Origin: Anniella stebbinsi
Lineage: Eukaryota; Chordata; Lepidosauria; Squamata; Anniellidae
Assembly (NCBI GenBank): GCA_029215795.1
Contig: JARDYH010000003.1
Coordinates: forward strand, 171,194,382-171,258,381
Reading direction: 5' to 3'
Length of the DNA stretch: 64,000 nt
Shown: piece by piece, positions 22,474 through 37,400 of the stretch
Layout: every line of letters begins with the position of its first letter
Position numbering within the stretch: position 1 is the first letter of the stretch
Position numbers and translations under genes: made by a program
Notes under the pieces: generated by a model
Databases searched by the model: none
The model's input: only the letters and a program-made list of their open reading frames with translations
Told to the model about the DNA's origin: nothing

Positions 22474-25400
22474 CTGTGAAAATTAAATAGGAGAAAGAGA
22501 AGGAGGAAAACTGCTTAAAGTAATGAGCTGAATACATAATTATTCAAAACCTCACACAAACAGGTAAAAATCAGTTCAATCATAGTCAGCAAAATAAAAA
22601 CTTTATTGGTTAGCTGTACCTATGAAAAGCTAATGGTGCCTAGGAATGGACAAAACAAGTCCCTGGAATCCCATGATATAATTAGTCTCATTCTCACTAC
22701 AGTATTAAGAGAAGTTTTATAATGAATTTGGACATCCTTCTCAAATTAGAGTCCCGATATTGCATTAAGGTTCTAAACTATGTCTTCTAAATGGGGGAGA
22801 GAAAGATCAGATGTCCTATATTGAACACAAATTATACCTTTGAGTCTGTATGCCATTTGAATCTGTATGCCATTATATACTTCATTTATGTTGAATCTGG
22901 AGAAATGTTTCTACATGTAAGTTTAGCTCATTTTGATTATTTGTTTCAGATTGTCTTTCTACTGTCCAATAGGGAGATTAGAACATTGGACACCTACCAT
23001 GAAGGTTCCTTCTAGTTTGGGGTGATGAAGGCATCCAACAGTGGGTTAATTCCCCCTCTTTTCATGAGAGGTGACTGCATTATCCCTACTATTCCTGAGC
23101 AGTAGGAGAGTTAACCTACTATTAGATGCCTCCCCTATACCTAATAGAGAAGGATGTAACTTTCAAAATGGGACAAAATCATGGCAGCAGCCCAGAAACT
23201 GGGGGTGTAGATTGTAGAAAATCACCGTTAAAACTGTAAAAATCTGCAAGAGATTTCGCTCCTGTTATCACACTTCGGCTGAATTCAGACAACACATTAG
23301 TAAATGGTGGGTTGAGTAGCTAACTCACAGTTGGTTATTTTGTGGGTACTACCCACACAACATATTCCTACACAACTGTGGGTGGTTGGGGCTGGCGTTG
23401 AGTGGACTAATAGTCAGCCCAGCATTTGACTGACACAGCCCCCGCCCCTCTCCCCACCCTCCCTCCTCCCTCAGTCCTCCCAGTTCTATCCCAGCAGCCT
23501 CTGCAAGTTGCACCAGTTGTAGCAGAGTGGCAGCCGCCTCTTTGGTCGCTCTTGCCGCCTGCCCACACGCCATTAACACACTCACTCCTCCACACAACAC
23601 TTTAAACAACTGACTTCAAACTAAACAACTTGCAAGCCAGTTGTTTCTCTCAGTTGCTTATTTGGGCGGAATAGGGTTTACAGCTATATCTTGAAAGCTT
23701 GCAGCAATATCTCTAAATTGTGGGGTGGTCCACTCATATATAATCTCACCAATAACTCTAAGAGTATTGCTCCACTTTCAATATGCCAAAGGGGGGGGGG
23801 GGGGAGAACAGCTGAACATGGCAAAGGCTGTCAAGGCCTCAGAACTACTTCACTGGAACAAATGGCAATGAATTCAGTGAGATCTCTCTGGAGCAAGTGA
23901 TTGATGACTGTCACTAAGATTACCAAAGATGCAAATGTTCATTGAACGGAGATGGGGGAAATAGTGTTAAATCAATGGGAAGAAAAATTATTGCCTCTTC
24001 GGGGGGGGGGGGGGAGGGAGGGAAAGTATTTTGAATCTGTCTTAACCCAGCTGCAAGCTCATTCAAATGCACTACTCAGAAACAAGTGCAAAAACATACC
24101 TTTGATCCCCCAACAAATGCTGAGGTTTTCCTAGCTTCAGCTTGTGCGTCATAAACGTGTGGGTAATGGATTTTTTCAAAATCAGTGTCTCGCTGTCTTC
24201 CTAGGACTGGCATTGTGCGAGCATTCAAAAGTGATTGTTCTCTGTAATCACAAAACAAAGTCAAATGATCATCAAAAGGTTAATTCTTGGAAACCCAACA
24301 CAGCATGCACTTCTATCATGACAAGTGTTACAAATGGGCATCCTATTGAGACACAAAGGAACTATGTTTCTCTTTTGCAATTACCTATCGGTTCAAGCAA
24401 ATAAGCATTTACATACATTGACCCGGTTCACCTGGAATGGTGGCAAATCATGGGTTAATTAACTATGATTTGCATGTCACACGTAAGTCGCTTCCGCTTT
24501 GCATAACCAACGGTCCAACTGCATAACCAACCTTCTATTGGTCCAACTTCTTGTGTGACTTGCGAACCCAGACACTATGGATTATTGTGGGTTAAACAAC
24601 CTAAGGTTAACCTTCAATTAGTTTTAAGGTTATATTTGAATTTTTTAATCCACAAATAATCCACAGTGTCTGGGTTTGCACATCACACAACAATCTATGA
24701 TCAGGCCAATCAGAAATAAATTATGCAAAGCAGGAACAGCTCACTTGTAGCAGGCAACCTGGTCATTTTTATGTGCAAACAAGGCCATTAGTATTATACA
24801 GCCTGGCCATTTTTAGGGAGTATATGAGCAAACTTTCACATACCAGATTTTCCTTCTTCAAATTAAAAAAAATGTATATCACCTGGGCTTTCAATTTTAT
24901 TCAGCTTTCTATATGGCACACTAACACCCATAAGTAATTGCTTATAAAAAGTCCTATGGAACTAGTCCTCTCATACAGGTTCAGCTCAAAAATGCATATT
25001 CAAAAGAGAACAAGTGGGACCTCCAACAACATACTGCAGTGTAGTGTTGATGGTCAGAGTTCCACCTAGCCAGTCACACCCTCTTCCAGGATGCACCATT
25101 CTATTTCATTCCCTCACCCCTGGTTTCCAACTTTTCCAAACAATCAATCAACATTCCATGCCCACTAAATATGCTCAGACCTTATTTAAGTGTTTTTGGG
25201 CCCCTACACCTACCCCTTAGCTGTTTGTTTGTTTTTCCTAAAGGTTTTCTGTAGTTCTTCAAACCCTTTAGTTCCCCACAAGCCTGCTGGTATCTGTCTT
25301 TTGAGCATGGATGGCGCCATTCTGGCCACATAAGAATCCACACTTGAAGAATAAGGTCACTATTACCATGTAGGATTAAGGCATAACTGTTTCCAAGAAA

Positions 25401-28400
25401 ATGGAAGGGGGTGGCGTTGACACTGACCAATCATATAAACTCACTATTCAGGAGGACTGCAAGCAACTTGGGCCAATTCATACACCAAAATGATTTTATG
25501 GACTGGGGAAAGGGGTTTTAACAATACAGGGGGAAAAGACGGATGAAGCTGTTTACTCATTTAGTAACCCAAGTGAATTAAACATTGTAGTAAGATTGCT
25601 TTTAAGAAAACACCAAAAGGTGTTTGCTATGCTGAAAACAAAAGTTTGTAAAAAGGCAATCATGATTATGAGCTCTCTGTTTAAGAAATACATCATGAAT
25701 GATGCTGACTTTAATTAAGTTTTTGGCCAAATGGTGACCCACTGAAGAGTACAGGGGCAAGAGAGGTAGAAAGTGGACCAGTGGAAAAAGGAAGAGTCTT
25801 TCGGCTGCTTCTATGCATCCCCTTACTGTCTCCTCCACCTCAAACTGTCTTCGCTTACATCCAACCTTAAAACACCGACTCATTTTCTCCCCTCCCATTG
25901 TATTTTCTCACCATGATTCCTAGACACACACACTAAGCTGCTCCACCGGTACTGAGAGACGGAAGCGTCCTCTGCCCCATTAAAAGACACCACTGAATTC
26001 CTTGCATTTGAAGGAATCCTGGCAACCACTTTTAATGAGGTGCTGCTTTCCCAACCCGGAAAAGGGGAGATTTTTCCTGCTGGACAGCTCCAAGGATCAG
26101 TCAGCAAGACAGAATCCCAGTAAAAGTTGTATCCTTTCAACTCTCAGAACACAGCTTCCATCTTTCACAGACCTTTCCTGTCCAGGAATAGCTTGATCAA
26201 ATGAAAAGAAGGTAAGTGCCTGAGCGCCTTCCCCTCAAGCACAATCACACCAATGCTTGCTCCAGTTTTTTGGGGGGCCCTTGGGAAGATGTTCTCAGTT
26301 AAGCCCATTAGTTGTTTGGGGCCAACTCCTTCTAGATTCTGTCTATGCTGTCCATTTGCTTGCCCTCTCTGGAGGCATTTTGTGTCACTGTCTTCAGTGA
26401 GAGCACCCAAGGCAGATGAAGGATGTTCCTATATATTTGCACTCTTGTTACTACTTGCTTGCTTGGAGAGGGCAGGTGAACACGCAGTAACAGCAAGCAG
26501 GAGGAGGAGCAAGGATCAGACCTCTGCAGGGGTCTGGGCATCAGCAGGCGCCCAACGACACTAATCTCTGATGCCGGCCCTTCTGAGCTGATTCTTGGCA
26601 ACAAGCCAAGCAGTAGAGCTGGCTTGAATGAGGAGGAGGGTGTGCAGGTGCATTCTACCGGCTAACTGAAGTCTCTTCCCCACACAAGCAAGGGTTATTG
26701 CCTAAACACTGCCCTGTCACCAGATACATTTCCCAGCATCATGAGGTAATCCTCAAGGTGCGAGCCCAGCCTGGGATGGCTGCAAGAGTTATGATGAAAG
26801 CTAAGAGTCATTCCACCCTCACTCTTTTTCTGCAATGGTGGAGGGTCTCTACTATTGGTAGAAATCCTTTGCCACCTCCAACCATTTCCCGTTCTGTCTC
26901 TAGACCACCACAATATCTGCTTGCACACATTGCACTTTGGAAGCACTGCACAGACATTGTTATTTTGCATTAGTTGTGAACTGTTGAGGGATTTTATTAT
27001 ATTCAGCGGCATACAAATGTCACGAATAAATGCATATAATAAACGCCAACATTTTTCTCTTTCCCCTCCATTCCACTATAGAATGGCAATGTGGAAGTAG
27101 TACAGAGTAATCTCGAAAGAAGGAAATGACTAGTACACCAAAATGCACCAAGCACAGACATGATACATTTTAAACTAGTGGTGAGTGCCCCAAACCTGAA
27201 ATTGATAGGATACCTCCTACATCAGCAGCTCTACTATGTGGGTTAGACCGCAAAGAATCTAATTTAGCAGATCACTGTTCTTTTATTCTAGAAAATTAAT
27301 TTTTTCATACCAAAACGATTCTGTACTTGTAATAAAACATGACTTGGAGTCATAACCATCTAATCACTAAAGCTGAACTAAGAGAAAGTAAATGCTTACC
27401 ATACATTAAGTTAACAAGAACAGCATTTTTCAACCGATGGGGATTTATTACCTTTGCATGCGCAGCTCCTTGGGATCAAAGCACATTCCTCCATCTACAA
27501 AAACATCTCCATCGTCCCCAGTTCGTTTCTCTCGCCTGGCACTTCGTTTTTCTTCACGGCGATATAGTTTCATTAACTGCTTCTCCTGCTCAGACTGAAT
27601 TGTGACTTGACAGCCATAATTGGGCTTAGCGTTTTCACCTGCAAGCATTCTACAGTGTTCTGGAACATGGGAAAAGGTACACCCATCTATAGATCCCAAT
27701 TGTCTGCAATCTCAGTTCTTAGCAAAATTATGAAGGTTGAAAGTAGTCTGAAAAAACTATTTTAAAAAATGTTTTAAAACTACTTTCTAGGGAAGTTTTT
27801 AATAGTGTGCCAGTTAGATTTCGAATGTTCTTAGCTAACCAGCTACATCAATGAAATCCGAGACATTCAGTTCACCTCATGTACTCATACACAGTAAGAT
27901 AGGAACGCTATCAAAATGTAGCCTGCTCCTCAGACAGGAGTTGGATGTAGAATAATCAGCTTGCTCTCCAAGACATACTTGGTGAAACTTAACTTTACAC
28001 AAATAATGATTTTAAGATCTAAGATACTGGGAACTTAGAAAGAAAGAAAAAATGAATGAGTTGATTGGTGGTCACAAATTATTATATGTGGCTTACCAAA
28101 TCAGAAAATGCATGTCATTTTATAAAGTTACACTGGGTTGGATCCAGACTTTGTCATACAGCAGTCCAGCTGCTGGGTCCATCCCCACCGCCAAAACACA
28201 ATAATAAAGAGTTGTGCATGGGTTTAAGCCTTTAGTCAAGAATTTAGCCATGCAACTATGTAAAACCCTGTGTACAATACTTTACCTTGCAGAGTTTGTA
28301 GGTTATAATCATTTGGTCCAGAGAAAGATCTATCCACGATCGTAGATCTGTTCTGTAGGAGCTTCTCTATGAGTTCAAATCCCTCTGGTCCAAGCAACTC

Positions 28401-31400
28401 AAACAACTGAGAAGGGGTAAGGGGAGAGAGAAGGAAAAATATCATTGCCTTAGTGTTATCATTTTTTGAGGATACAATATGCTTCATGAGAGTGTACTTG
28501 TTCCCAGATTGAAGGCCCTGGCTGTGAACAAGAATTTCTAGAATACTGCTATCTAGAATCACTGCATGCTATCATATATGGAGCTCCGTGTGTGTTTGTG
28601 TGTGCGCGCACGCACAAAATATTATGTGCTTCCATAGCTGCTCTTGGGGATGTCTTACAATGGACATTCTACAAAGGATCATTCTTAAATCATCACTATA
28701 ACAGTGCTACTTGTCAAATAGTGGAAGAGTAATTTATAATAAATTGCAGACTTAATAGCCAACACATACATCCTGTTTTTCATTATAGCTAAAAGCATGT
28801 TCTTATGCAATGGAGCACATTACGACAAGCCCAGACACTGCCTGAAATGAGGGGCCCATGCTCATATCCCACAGAGAGATTCAGTGATCCGTCTCCATTT
28901 ATGCAGGCTACAGATGCTCAAGTAGCCTGTATATACAGATAAAGGCAGGGGGTGGAAGCATGCAAGGCTTCCCATTCCAGGTAATGTCCAGTGGCAACTG
29001 CAGTACATTTAGCAAAACGTTCCCTGGAGTTTAAGAAAATGGGAGACAAGAACTAAGGAGCAATGGAGTCCTTTATTGGTGAACTTCTCCTACACATGGA
29101 ACTAAAAAGAACGCAACAGATTTGCTACTTTAATTATACACTGACATCTATGTAAAGGGCGCTTTATAGAGTAAGGGAAAAAAAAGACAGGCCCTCATCC
29201 CAAAGAGCTTACAAAAAGCTAAATTTAGACGGTGGTAGGAAAACAGAAGAAATATAGAGACAAAGGTAACAGGGGCATAGACGTGTGGAGAACATAACAT
29301 TAGGGTGTGCACCCAGGGATTTTTTTTAACGGAATATATTGAATATTCATCATAAGGGCCATTATTTTTATTCATTTATTGATTAAACACTGTAGACACT
29401 GATGCCCTACTCCACGTTCGGCTTGCCTGAGTGTGGGAGGGCTGTTGCAGGTGACTGGGGGTGGGATTAGGAGCTGCTCCTCAAGCCCCAGCATTGGTGG
29501 GGCTTTGTGGTGACACTGGCCAGAAGAGGGGCTTACGAGGCAATATTAGCCTTTGGGGGCCCTCCTCCTGGCCTCTTTGAAGTGCACCTCCTGGCAGAGA
29601 GACTCCCAGCAGAGCGATTCCTTTTTGCTCCTGCTGCCGGAAGCAATGGTGCACTGTCAGGAACAGAGGCAACAGAGGAGACGGAGTACTGTTCCCACCC
29701 CACGGGTGACATTTCGGTGTGGCGTGCATACCTCTGTTGGCATGAGTTCGCTTGGCGCAGCCTCTCTAGCAGAGGCCTAGAGGCCAAGGGGGTGCGACTA
29801 CCAGCAGAGAGGCTCTCAGCAGAGTGGTTCCTTTTTTGTTCCTGCTGCCAGGAACAATTGTGCTCTCTCAGAAGCAATGGTCCTTTGAAGCGGCAGCAGA
29901 GCAATCGGAGGGTAGCCAGAGGACCATTCCTACTTTGTCTGGATCCCCCTCTGGATCCCAACTCAATGCCCCCCTCAATTCTGCACTTATTGTTTGAGAT
30001 ATTAGGGTGTGCCTGGGCATACCTGGCACACCCCTTGTGCACATCTATAAACAACGGGTGAATATGAGCAAATGTAGTTCCTTGTACTAGGGTCATTTCT
30101 ATTAAAAAGTGGATAAAGGATTAAGACGGGGCACCACTAGATGTTCTGAGAAGGAGCTCCAGCCATAACAGGGACAAAGGGAACCTGGGCAGAATCCTAA
30201 GAGGGCCAGAGATCTTGACATACTTTATCTTTTCAGAGTAACATTGGCCTTTACATCTTGATTATCAGTTTTACAAGACAGATAAATTGCTATGGGATCT
30301 GAGAATTTTTTATTCCAAAAAGGAAATTTTACAATCTTATTAAGAAGTATCAAAGTTATGTTTAGATGTTTCAATGGAGATAGAAAAAAATTCAGTCCGT
30401 TTCAATTCCTTGCAAGCAGGCATCATCAACAATGTCATTCGCCTGCTCAACAGGAGAAGATGTCCTTGTCTTCTCTGGCAAAAAAAATAGCCTATGACAC
30501 TCACTAGTGTAGCCATTTAAATAAAACCAGAAACCGCAGACATCACTTTCACTGTTTCTTCTCTATGCAGGTTGCCATGGAAATAAGAGAAACCCCCAAC
30601 TTTCCCTCCAATCCTCTATGCTCATCAGGGGGCTATCCTGCAATACAAAGGACATGTGCATGTAACAAGCTAAACCATGGTTTTTAGCACAATGTGAATG
30701 AAACTGAATGAGCAGCAGCGAGTTTGAGTCGTACACTTCCCCCTCCCCTCCTCTGCCACAACCACAATGGCCATTTGGAAGCTTACACTTTTGCTTGTTT
30801 GTCCAACAAACTATGATACATGTTAACAACATCTGGTTGAAACAAGCCTATTTGAAACCATGTTTAACATTAACCATGCAGCTGCATCACAGGAGAGAAG
30901 AGGAGCATGCAAGCCCAATGCTACTCATTCCATCTCATCCACACTGCACCAAACTATGGTTTATCATGGCTTCCAATATGGCCAAAGTCTTCTCTGAGTT
31001 GCAGAAAGCTTTAGTGAAGGCGAAAATAGCTGGCATTTTTCCTGCTTTATCCTTCTCCAAAGTTTCCCACAATCAGAAAAGTTGTTGCTTGTCTTTCCAG
31101 TCTTCCAGTAATCACAGAGGGCTTGGAAGAGAAGTAGATTTGTCTTGCACTGAGATTTGTTTGCACGAAAACAGAAACAGCAAGCATTTCTCTCGCCAAT
31201 TCTTAACTTTTCCACATCTCCATCCACAAGCCCTCTGTGCTGGCCAGGGGACTTGTAAGGCAGGCAGAGTCTTCACCCCCTCAGTAGTTTGGGGAAAATA
31301 AAGAACAGCAGAGAGATAACTGTTTTTTCTTAACTTCTCCATATTGTAGTGTAAAATAAAGTAACCCTGGTCTCTTCCAGAAACTCTCTGCACATGCCGA

Positions 31401-34400
31401 GGGAGAGAGGAGTATAATTGGTAGCAAGGACAGATTGAGGCTTAGCTGGAAAGCCAAGCTGATATTTGTTGATCCCTGCTTGCAAATCAACTGAGCTAGG
31501 CTCCAACTGCTTATATCTAAAACTCTTTTTCCCCATTTATCCTTCTGAGAAATCCAGGGTAACTTTATCTTCAAAAGAGAGAACAATTCTTCCACGTTGC
31601 AGCTTTGCAAGGCATGGCTTAAATCCACTACACCGAATCCTATGAAGTTTCATGGTGAAACAGAAATGCATCCATTGCTACCATACATCTATAATTCTGC
31701 ATAATATATTTTTGCAATTACACTTTCCAAACAAGAACAAACCTAGCTCATCTTCCTATTCTTTTCATGTAACTTCCACACCTACTTCCATTGCAAAATT
31801 AGTCTGTCAATAATGTTTAAATAGTGCAATCCTTACCACTAAAAGCATGTTAGAGTATTTATTATGTAAATTAGTGCCTTACATTTTTCACTCAAATAAG
31901 ATAAATATAATAGTTTCTTTAAGCCTCTTATTTTCTACTCCTATGAAGGCACATGATGTTCATGTATTTTCTAAGCAGCTAAGTAACAGACACATTCATA
32001 AATCATTATTATACACATGCAAATATATTCCCTTTTCTGGACTGAGAAGATGACTAAACTAAGAACCATTGCAGATATTATGCAGAGGCAAACATAGGAT
32101 TCCTAAGTATATACTCAAGAGCTGCAGCCAAGAGAGAAGTAGAAAGAGTGTTATATATGTACATATGTATACATACACACATGTGCATGCACACACTGTA
32201 TGTTTGGCACATTCATACTTAAATATGGGATCCGGTATGATTCTTCCAACATTGACATTATCCAGTCAAAAAGCAGGAAAAAGAACCCACTGAGGCTTCT
32301 TTTCCCCACCCCAAGCCTCCCACTCATATACCCACTATTTCCCTCTGCTACAGCCCAAGTTATCGTGTCATCTGAACCCAGCAAGGTGCATGGCGAGGGT
32401 AGTTTTCATACCATCCTGCAGCCTATGGCTTGTTGTAGTAGTTATGGGGTGATTTGGAAGCCACCCCCACCATGCACCTTGCCAGGTTCAGACGACACAA
32501 CAACCCATGCCATGGTGCAGGTAGTAAGGAAAATGGCGGGCATGAAAGCGGCACACATGGGGTGGAAAAAAGAACCCATGGTGGCTTCTTTTCCAATGAT
32601 GATCGTTCAAACCCAGCCATTATCTTTACGTATTATATGAAAAAGTCACTTATGTAGCAGGGGTTCACAAATGAAGTGCTTGTCCCAATATGGAGAAGCC
32701 ACTAAAGTTGTCACAGTATTCATTCCTTTTACAGTGAGACATAGAAATCTTCTGTTCAAAGTGTCAGAAAACGTATGATTAATATATTAATTAACATTGC
32801 AAAGCCGTGAAACTCAACTATCAAACACTCCAATGAATCACAGTAATCTCTTGAACTATGCATTGGAGAATGAAGCAATCCTCACAGTACTGCTAGCAAT
32901 TATACCCATATCTTGACAGTATTTTGATCAGTTTAGTATATATATATTTATAGAATAATTTCTAGAAAAAACAAAATTTACTGTTACTCCATATCTTGTA
33001 TACTCTACACTGTTGGAGATACTTTTCATGGCACATCATGAGCAAGAACGATCAACTGTATTTTGGATAAGAAAATAATAGGCCAGGATCCAAGGCAGCC
33101 CCAATATGTCTTTGGGCTTATGTTTTTCAAACAGTGACCCATCATGCCATCTGGCAAGCTACTTTTGAAACCCAGGGGGCTTTTAATAACAGTTTCTCAG
33201 ATGGCAAGAATGTCTGCTGAAAACAACAACACCAAGACAACGTTACACCTAAAGTAGATCTTTGGAACTCAGCCACTGTATATCCATTTTCATTAGTTCT
33301 AGCAAAATGTCAAGTTACTGCAAAGACTCAAGTTACTGCAAAGACCCAAACTCCCAAATCCCATTTCCTGCTAAGTAACTAGTGGAAATTAGCCAATTGG
33401 TACAGGTGAGGCAGGAAGGTGCCATGTGAGCCAGGAAGGGGATGATGAAAGGAGGGGAGGAAAACTATACAATGAAGAAGCCTAAGAACAGAGTCCAGAG
33501 TAAGTGGTGCATACATGCCTATACTCATCAATATGTCCCAAAGGATTTCTATGCATGACTGAACTCCACAAAATATTTGCATGCACAGCAACTATAAACA
33601 GTATGTTCTATCAGAAGCATTAGATGACATCATACATCAGGATCTTATGTTGCCATTTCTATCCTGTTGACATAAGATTGTTGAAACTGCAAAATGGCCA
33701 ACCCCACATAGGGATATAGGATATTTGGGCCCATGCCAACCTGGCCAACGATCAAGCATTACATCACTGTTGTACTTGTGGCTCTGTGCAAGACTGAACT
33801 TCCATTAGGGAAAATTCCCATTAGGATGACCATTAGGGAAAACTTGCCCCTATTAGATCTACCATTAATACATATGCATTGATGAAAATGCCAAAAGAAG
33901 GCACATCAGGAACTGAGGGGGAAAGTTCAACTACTTCTTTCCAGTCCACATGAATGAACAATGAAAGCTCCAATTAATAGTAGTTTTATAAAGGATTGCA
34001 ATTATATTGAACTATGCAAGCTGCTGCTGATATCAAGATAAACACTGCATATATAGCAAACTAAAGTAAAATGGATCAAAACCACTTAAGCTCTCATTAC
34101 TCAGATTCATCTTTGAATTTTTCCTACATCCACATGAGCACTCAGTTCCACTATTAATATTACATTTATGGGTGGCATTAAATTAGGTTATGAGGAAAGC
34201 AAGGTTTTTAAATATATATATATTATTTTTACAAAAACACACTCATACTACTTTTTGAATCCTAATTTTAGTCCCAATTTTGTTACAGCTTTTTCCCCCA
34301 TTTCAAAAGAAGCCAATTGATTATACAGCAGATCAGCAGCTTTGCCCATGGTAGGACAGAAAACAGCTGCGATCCGAGTGCTCCGAGGAAAACCTTTGGT

Positions 34401-37400
34401 TCTGTTTCAACCAGGAAGAAAAGCAGCAGCTGGAAGGCATCTGGGAGTCTTGGATGTTGATTCATCTAGAGTGAGAAAGGGCAGCAACTAATATTGAGAA
34501 ACTAAGCCTTGGATGCTGCTGGAGGGGGATGTGCCAGCAGGGAGCATGGGAGGGCTGGAGAGTAAGATTTGGAAGCATCTGCTTTGCCACAATTAAAACC
34601 CAATTTCCAGCTATGGTAAACAACAGCACATGCTAGATTTTTCCATACATTTTTGTAGTACAATAAAGAATACACAAAGCTGTGAAGAATTTGCACATTC
34701 CAATTTCCTTTGAAACAGCAAATGCACTATATGCTCTAAATTTAGATAAATTACAACGACATTCCTATCTGGATATGGGATTTCTTTATTGGAGAAGGTT
34801 CATCCATGTTAATTTTTATATCAACACTCAATTCCAAGTGCTCAGAGTAGGTTACAATAAAAAATGCTTAAAGCTTAAAATTAAATTTAAACCCATTAAA
34901 ATTCATTTTGAATTTTGAATGAATATTTGAATTTACTCACCTCTCCACTCTCTAGGAGCCCCACTCCTTGCCCCAATCTAAATTTCCTCCCAAGCTTACC
35001 TACTACCTAACATGGTTAATCCAATTAAGGTGTGGCTTCTTCATGAAAGGAAATGACAAGTCTTTGGAGACCCATAAGGTAGTTAAGTCTTGAACTTAGG
35101 ACAGGCAGAGTCTTAGAAAAAGAGCTAGCGCCACAGGGACTCTGCATATGCACAGACAAACAAGCCACCCTATAAAACATATGGCTCCATCAAGCTTCAG
35201 CAGGCTCCATGCAAATTGGCCAACTGATAAGACACATCATCTTCAATCACGCTAATGTATTTTACTGTAGCAAGCTACCAGATGGAGATGATCCTCCTGT
35301 TGCTCTGCAGCCCACGCATTCAGTACATGAGATACTCTTCCCTGCTCCTAGAAATTCATCAGCGTCCCATCTTCACTATGCAATGGCTTGACAATTTAGC
35401 TATTGTTCCTGGCTGTGAGCCTACTCAACAGCACTCCAGTTTACAGGCTTGAGCTTGCTCTCAGAGTCCAAACATAACAAAAGCTTACCTTACAAAACCA
35501 GGACAGAAGAAGCCAAGTATTCAAACTATCAGCAATAACAGAACAGCAAATTATTAACATGATTTTGTCCAATGTAAAACAGAAAGGTAATTTCTATTGA
35601 AAAGTAATTTCAATCTAAATAAGAATTACAGCCCTATTTTCGTATTTATATATTTGGGTTCTGCATCTGCTCTATCCGCACACTGGCTTGAAGAAATAAC
35701 ACTAAAAATAAAGCCTAAGCATTAAACACTCTTGAAGTGCATTGGATTGAATCCAGAGCATGTTAGTTGCACTAAGATCCCATTGAAATTATTGTTAACA
35801 GTTTCTCATGACCAAGCACAACAAACTTATTCTGGATCTATGCCACTGTTCCCATGAAAAAAAGCATGTTAACTTTACCTGGTTCGTCTCTTAAGAAAGG
35901 AAATTCAGTATAGTGGCTAAAGTGTGAGCAAGGAGTCCAACATCCCCTGTTTAAATCAAGCCACAGGGTTAAATTTAGTGGGAAGCCTTAAATGAACCAC
36001 TATCTCTCAGCTTTCCATCTGCAATAGGAGAATAAATATAAAGTCCTAATATATTTTTTTTGTAAAGATTACTGAGAATATGTGAAGCGCTTTGAATTAT
36101 TCTATCAAAAAAGCCACCCCCGTATAAATCAGACTAATCTGCACTAAAATTAGTGAGTTCAGAAAATATTTGTCTACAAAGATGTTCCAATTGTTCATAA
36201 ATTTATTTGAAAAATTTGCCAAGCCCTGCCCTAGAGCATCAGAACATTTTCTGGTACAATTTGAAAACTGTCTTATGCAAAGGACCCTAAGCAAATGATC
36301 CTAATTTGCATTGGAAAATTTCCTGGGAAATTTTCCAATTCAAAATTTCCAGAAAACCCACATCACTGGTCTTCATCCCTTGAAAGCTAACTTCCTGTAG
36401 ATTTCTGATTTTAAGAAAAATACATTTTCTGGCAAAATATTAGAATGTCTGGTAACATTCAGGAATAGGCAATGAGATGCACAATCCTGAATATTTTTCA
36501 AGGCTCCTGTCCCTAGTCCCCAGCATAAAACTTCTGAACTACTTCACAGTATACATGGCCCAAGAGGTGACATCTTGTTGCACAAAGGGCAACCACATCT
36601 CTTGTAAAGCGCAATTTGAAAGGCATCTAGAAGGTTTTCTGGCTTATAGCACATTTCAATTTCCTACAGAAAGCAGTAATATTTAGCTACAGATGTCCCT
36701 AGTATTCTCCAAATGCTTTAATTCAGAAAGGAAAAGAGAGGCTAATGTTGAGGAGAAAGCATGCCAGAATATCTAGAATGACAGAACTATTCATCTAGTA
36801 ATCTCCTTCTTTCTCTGAAGGACAAAGAACCACCTATGTGGGAATCACTATGCCAGAAAAGCCATTTTTCTACATCCCTCTTCTCTTCCTTCAAAGATCT
36901 AAAACAAAACCAAAAATGTAAAAGGGTTTTGTTAACCTTCAGTATAATAGCTGAAGCATTGCTGGCATGAGAAACAAGTGTTGCTGTAAAGAAGGAAAAC
37001 TCCACGTTAGGCATAATTAGAAAAGGAATTGAGAATAAAACTGCCATTATCATATTGCCTTTATACAAATCTACGATGCAACCATACTTAGTGTATCGTA
37101 CTGATTACTGTACAGTTCTGTTGACTTTTCCAGCTCTACAAAAAAGATACTGTAGAGCTGGAAAAAGTGCAGAAAGGGGCAACAATCCCAGTTACAACAG
37201 CTGATATTGTTTAGCTTGGAAAAACGGAGGCTAAGGGGAGACCTGATAGAAATATGCACGGTGTGGAGAATGTGGATAGGGAGACATTTCCTCTCCCATA
37301 ATACTAAAACTGGGGTCATCCTATGAAGCTGATTGGTGGGAGATTCAGGATAGATAAAAGGAAGTACTTCTTCACATAGAGTATAGTTAAACCATAGAAT

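Larger units (their letters stand above)
22474..27451 (-). other. ASCC3: ASCC3 introns 6 and 7
   Basis: Intron 7 is 22474-24099 and intron 6 is 24242-27451, flanking exon 7. Intron 7 holds a MITE (23,277) and two 14-nt G tracts. Intron 6 holds a MITE-like foldback (24.42-24.76 kb) and otherwise unique sequence, including a GC-richer patch at 26.2-26.7 kb with overlapping short frames on both strands that I do not recognise. Confidence 0.7.

Noticed and set aside
30708..31301. 197-codon plus-strand frame, the longest uninterrupted frame outside LINEs and exon 4
   Set aside because: It starts inside a MITE-like foldback, is antisense to ASCC3, has low-complexity composition and no recognisable domain. 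Chance frame.
36311..36338. Perfect hairpin as a transcription terminator
   Set aside because: Intrinsic terminators are a bacterial feature and this is intronic vertebrate DNA with no T-tract.
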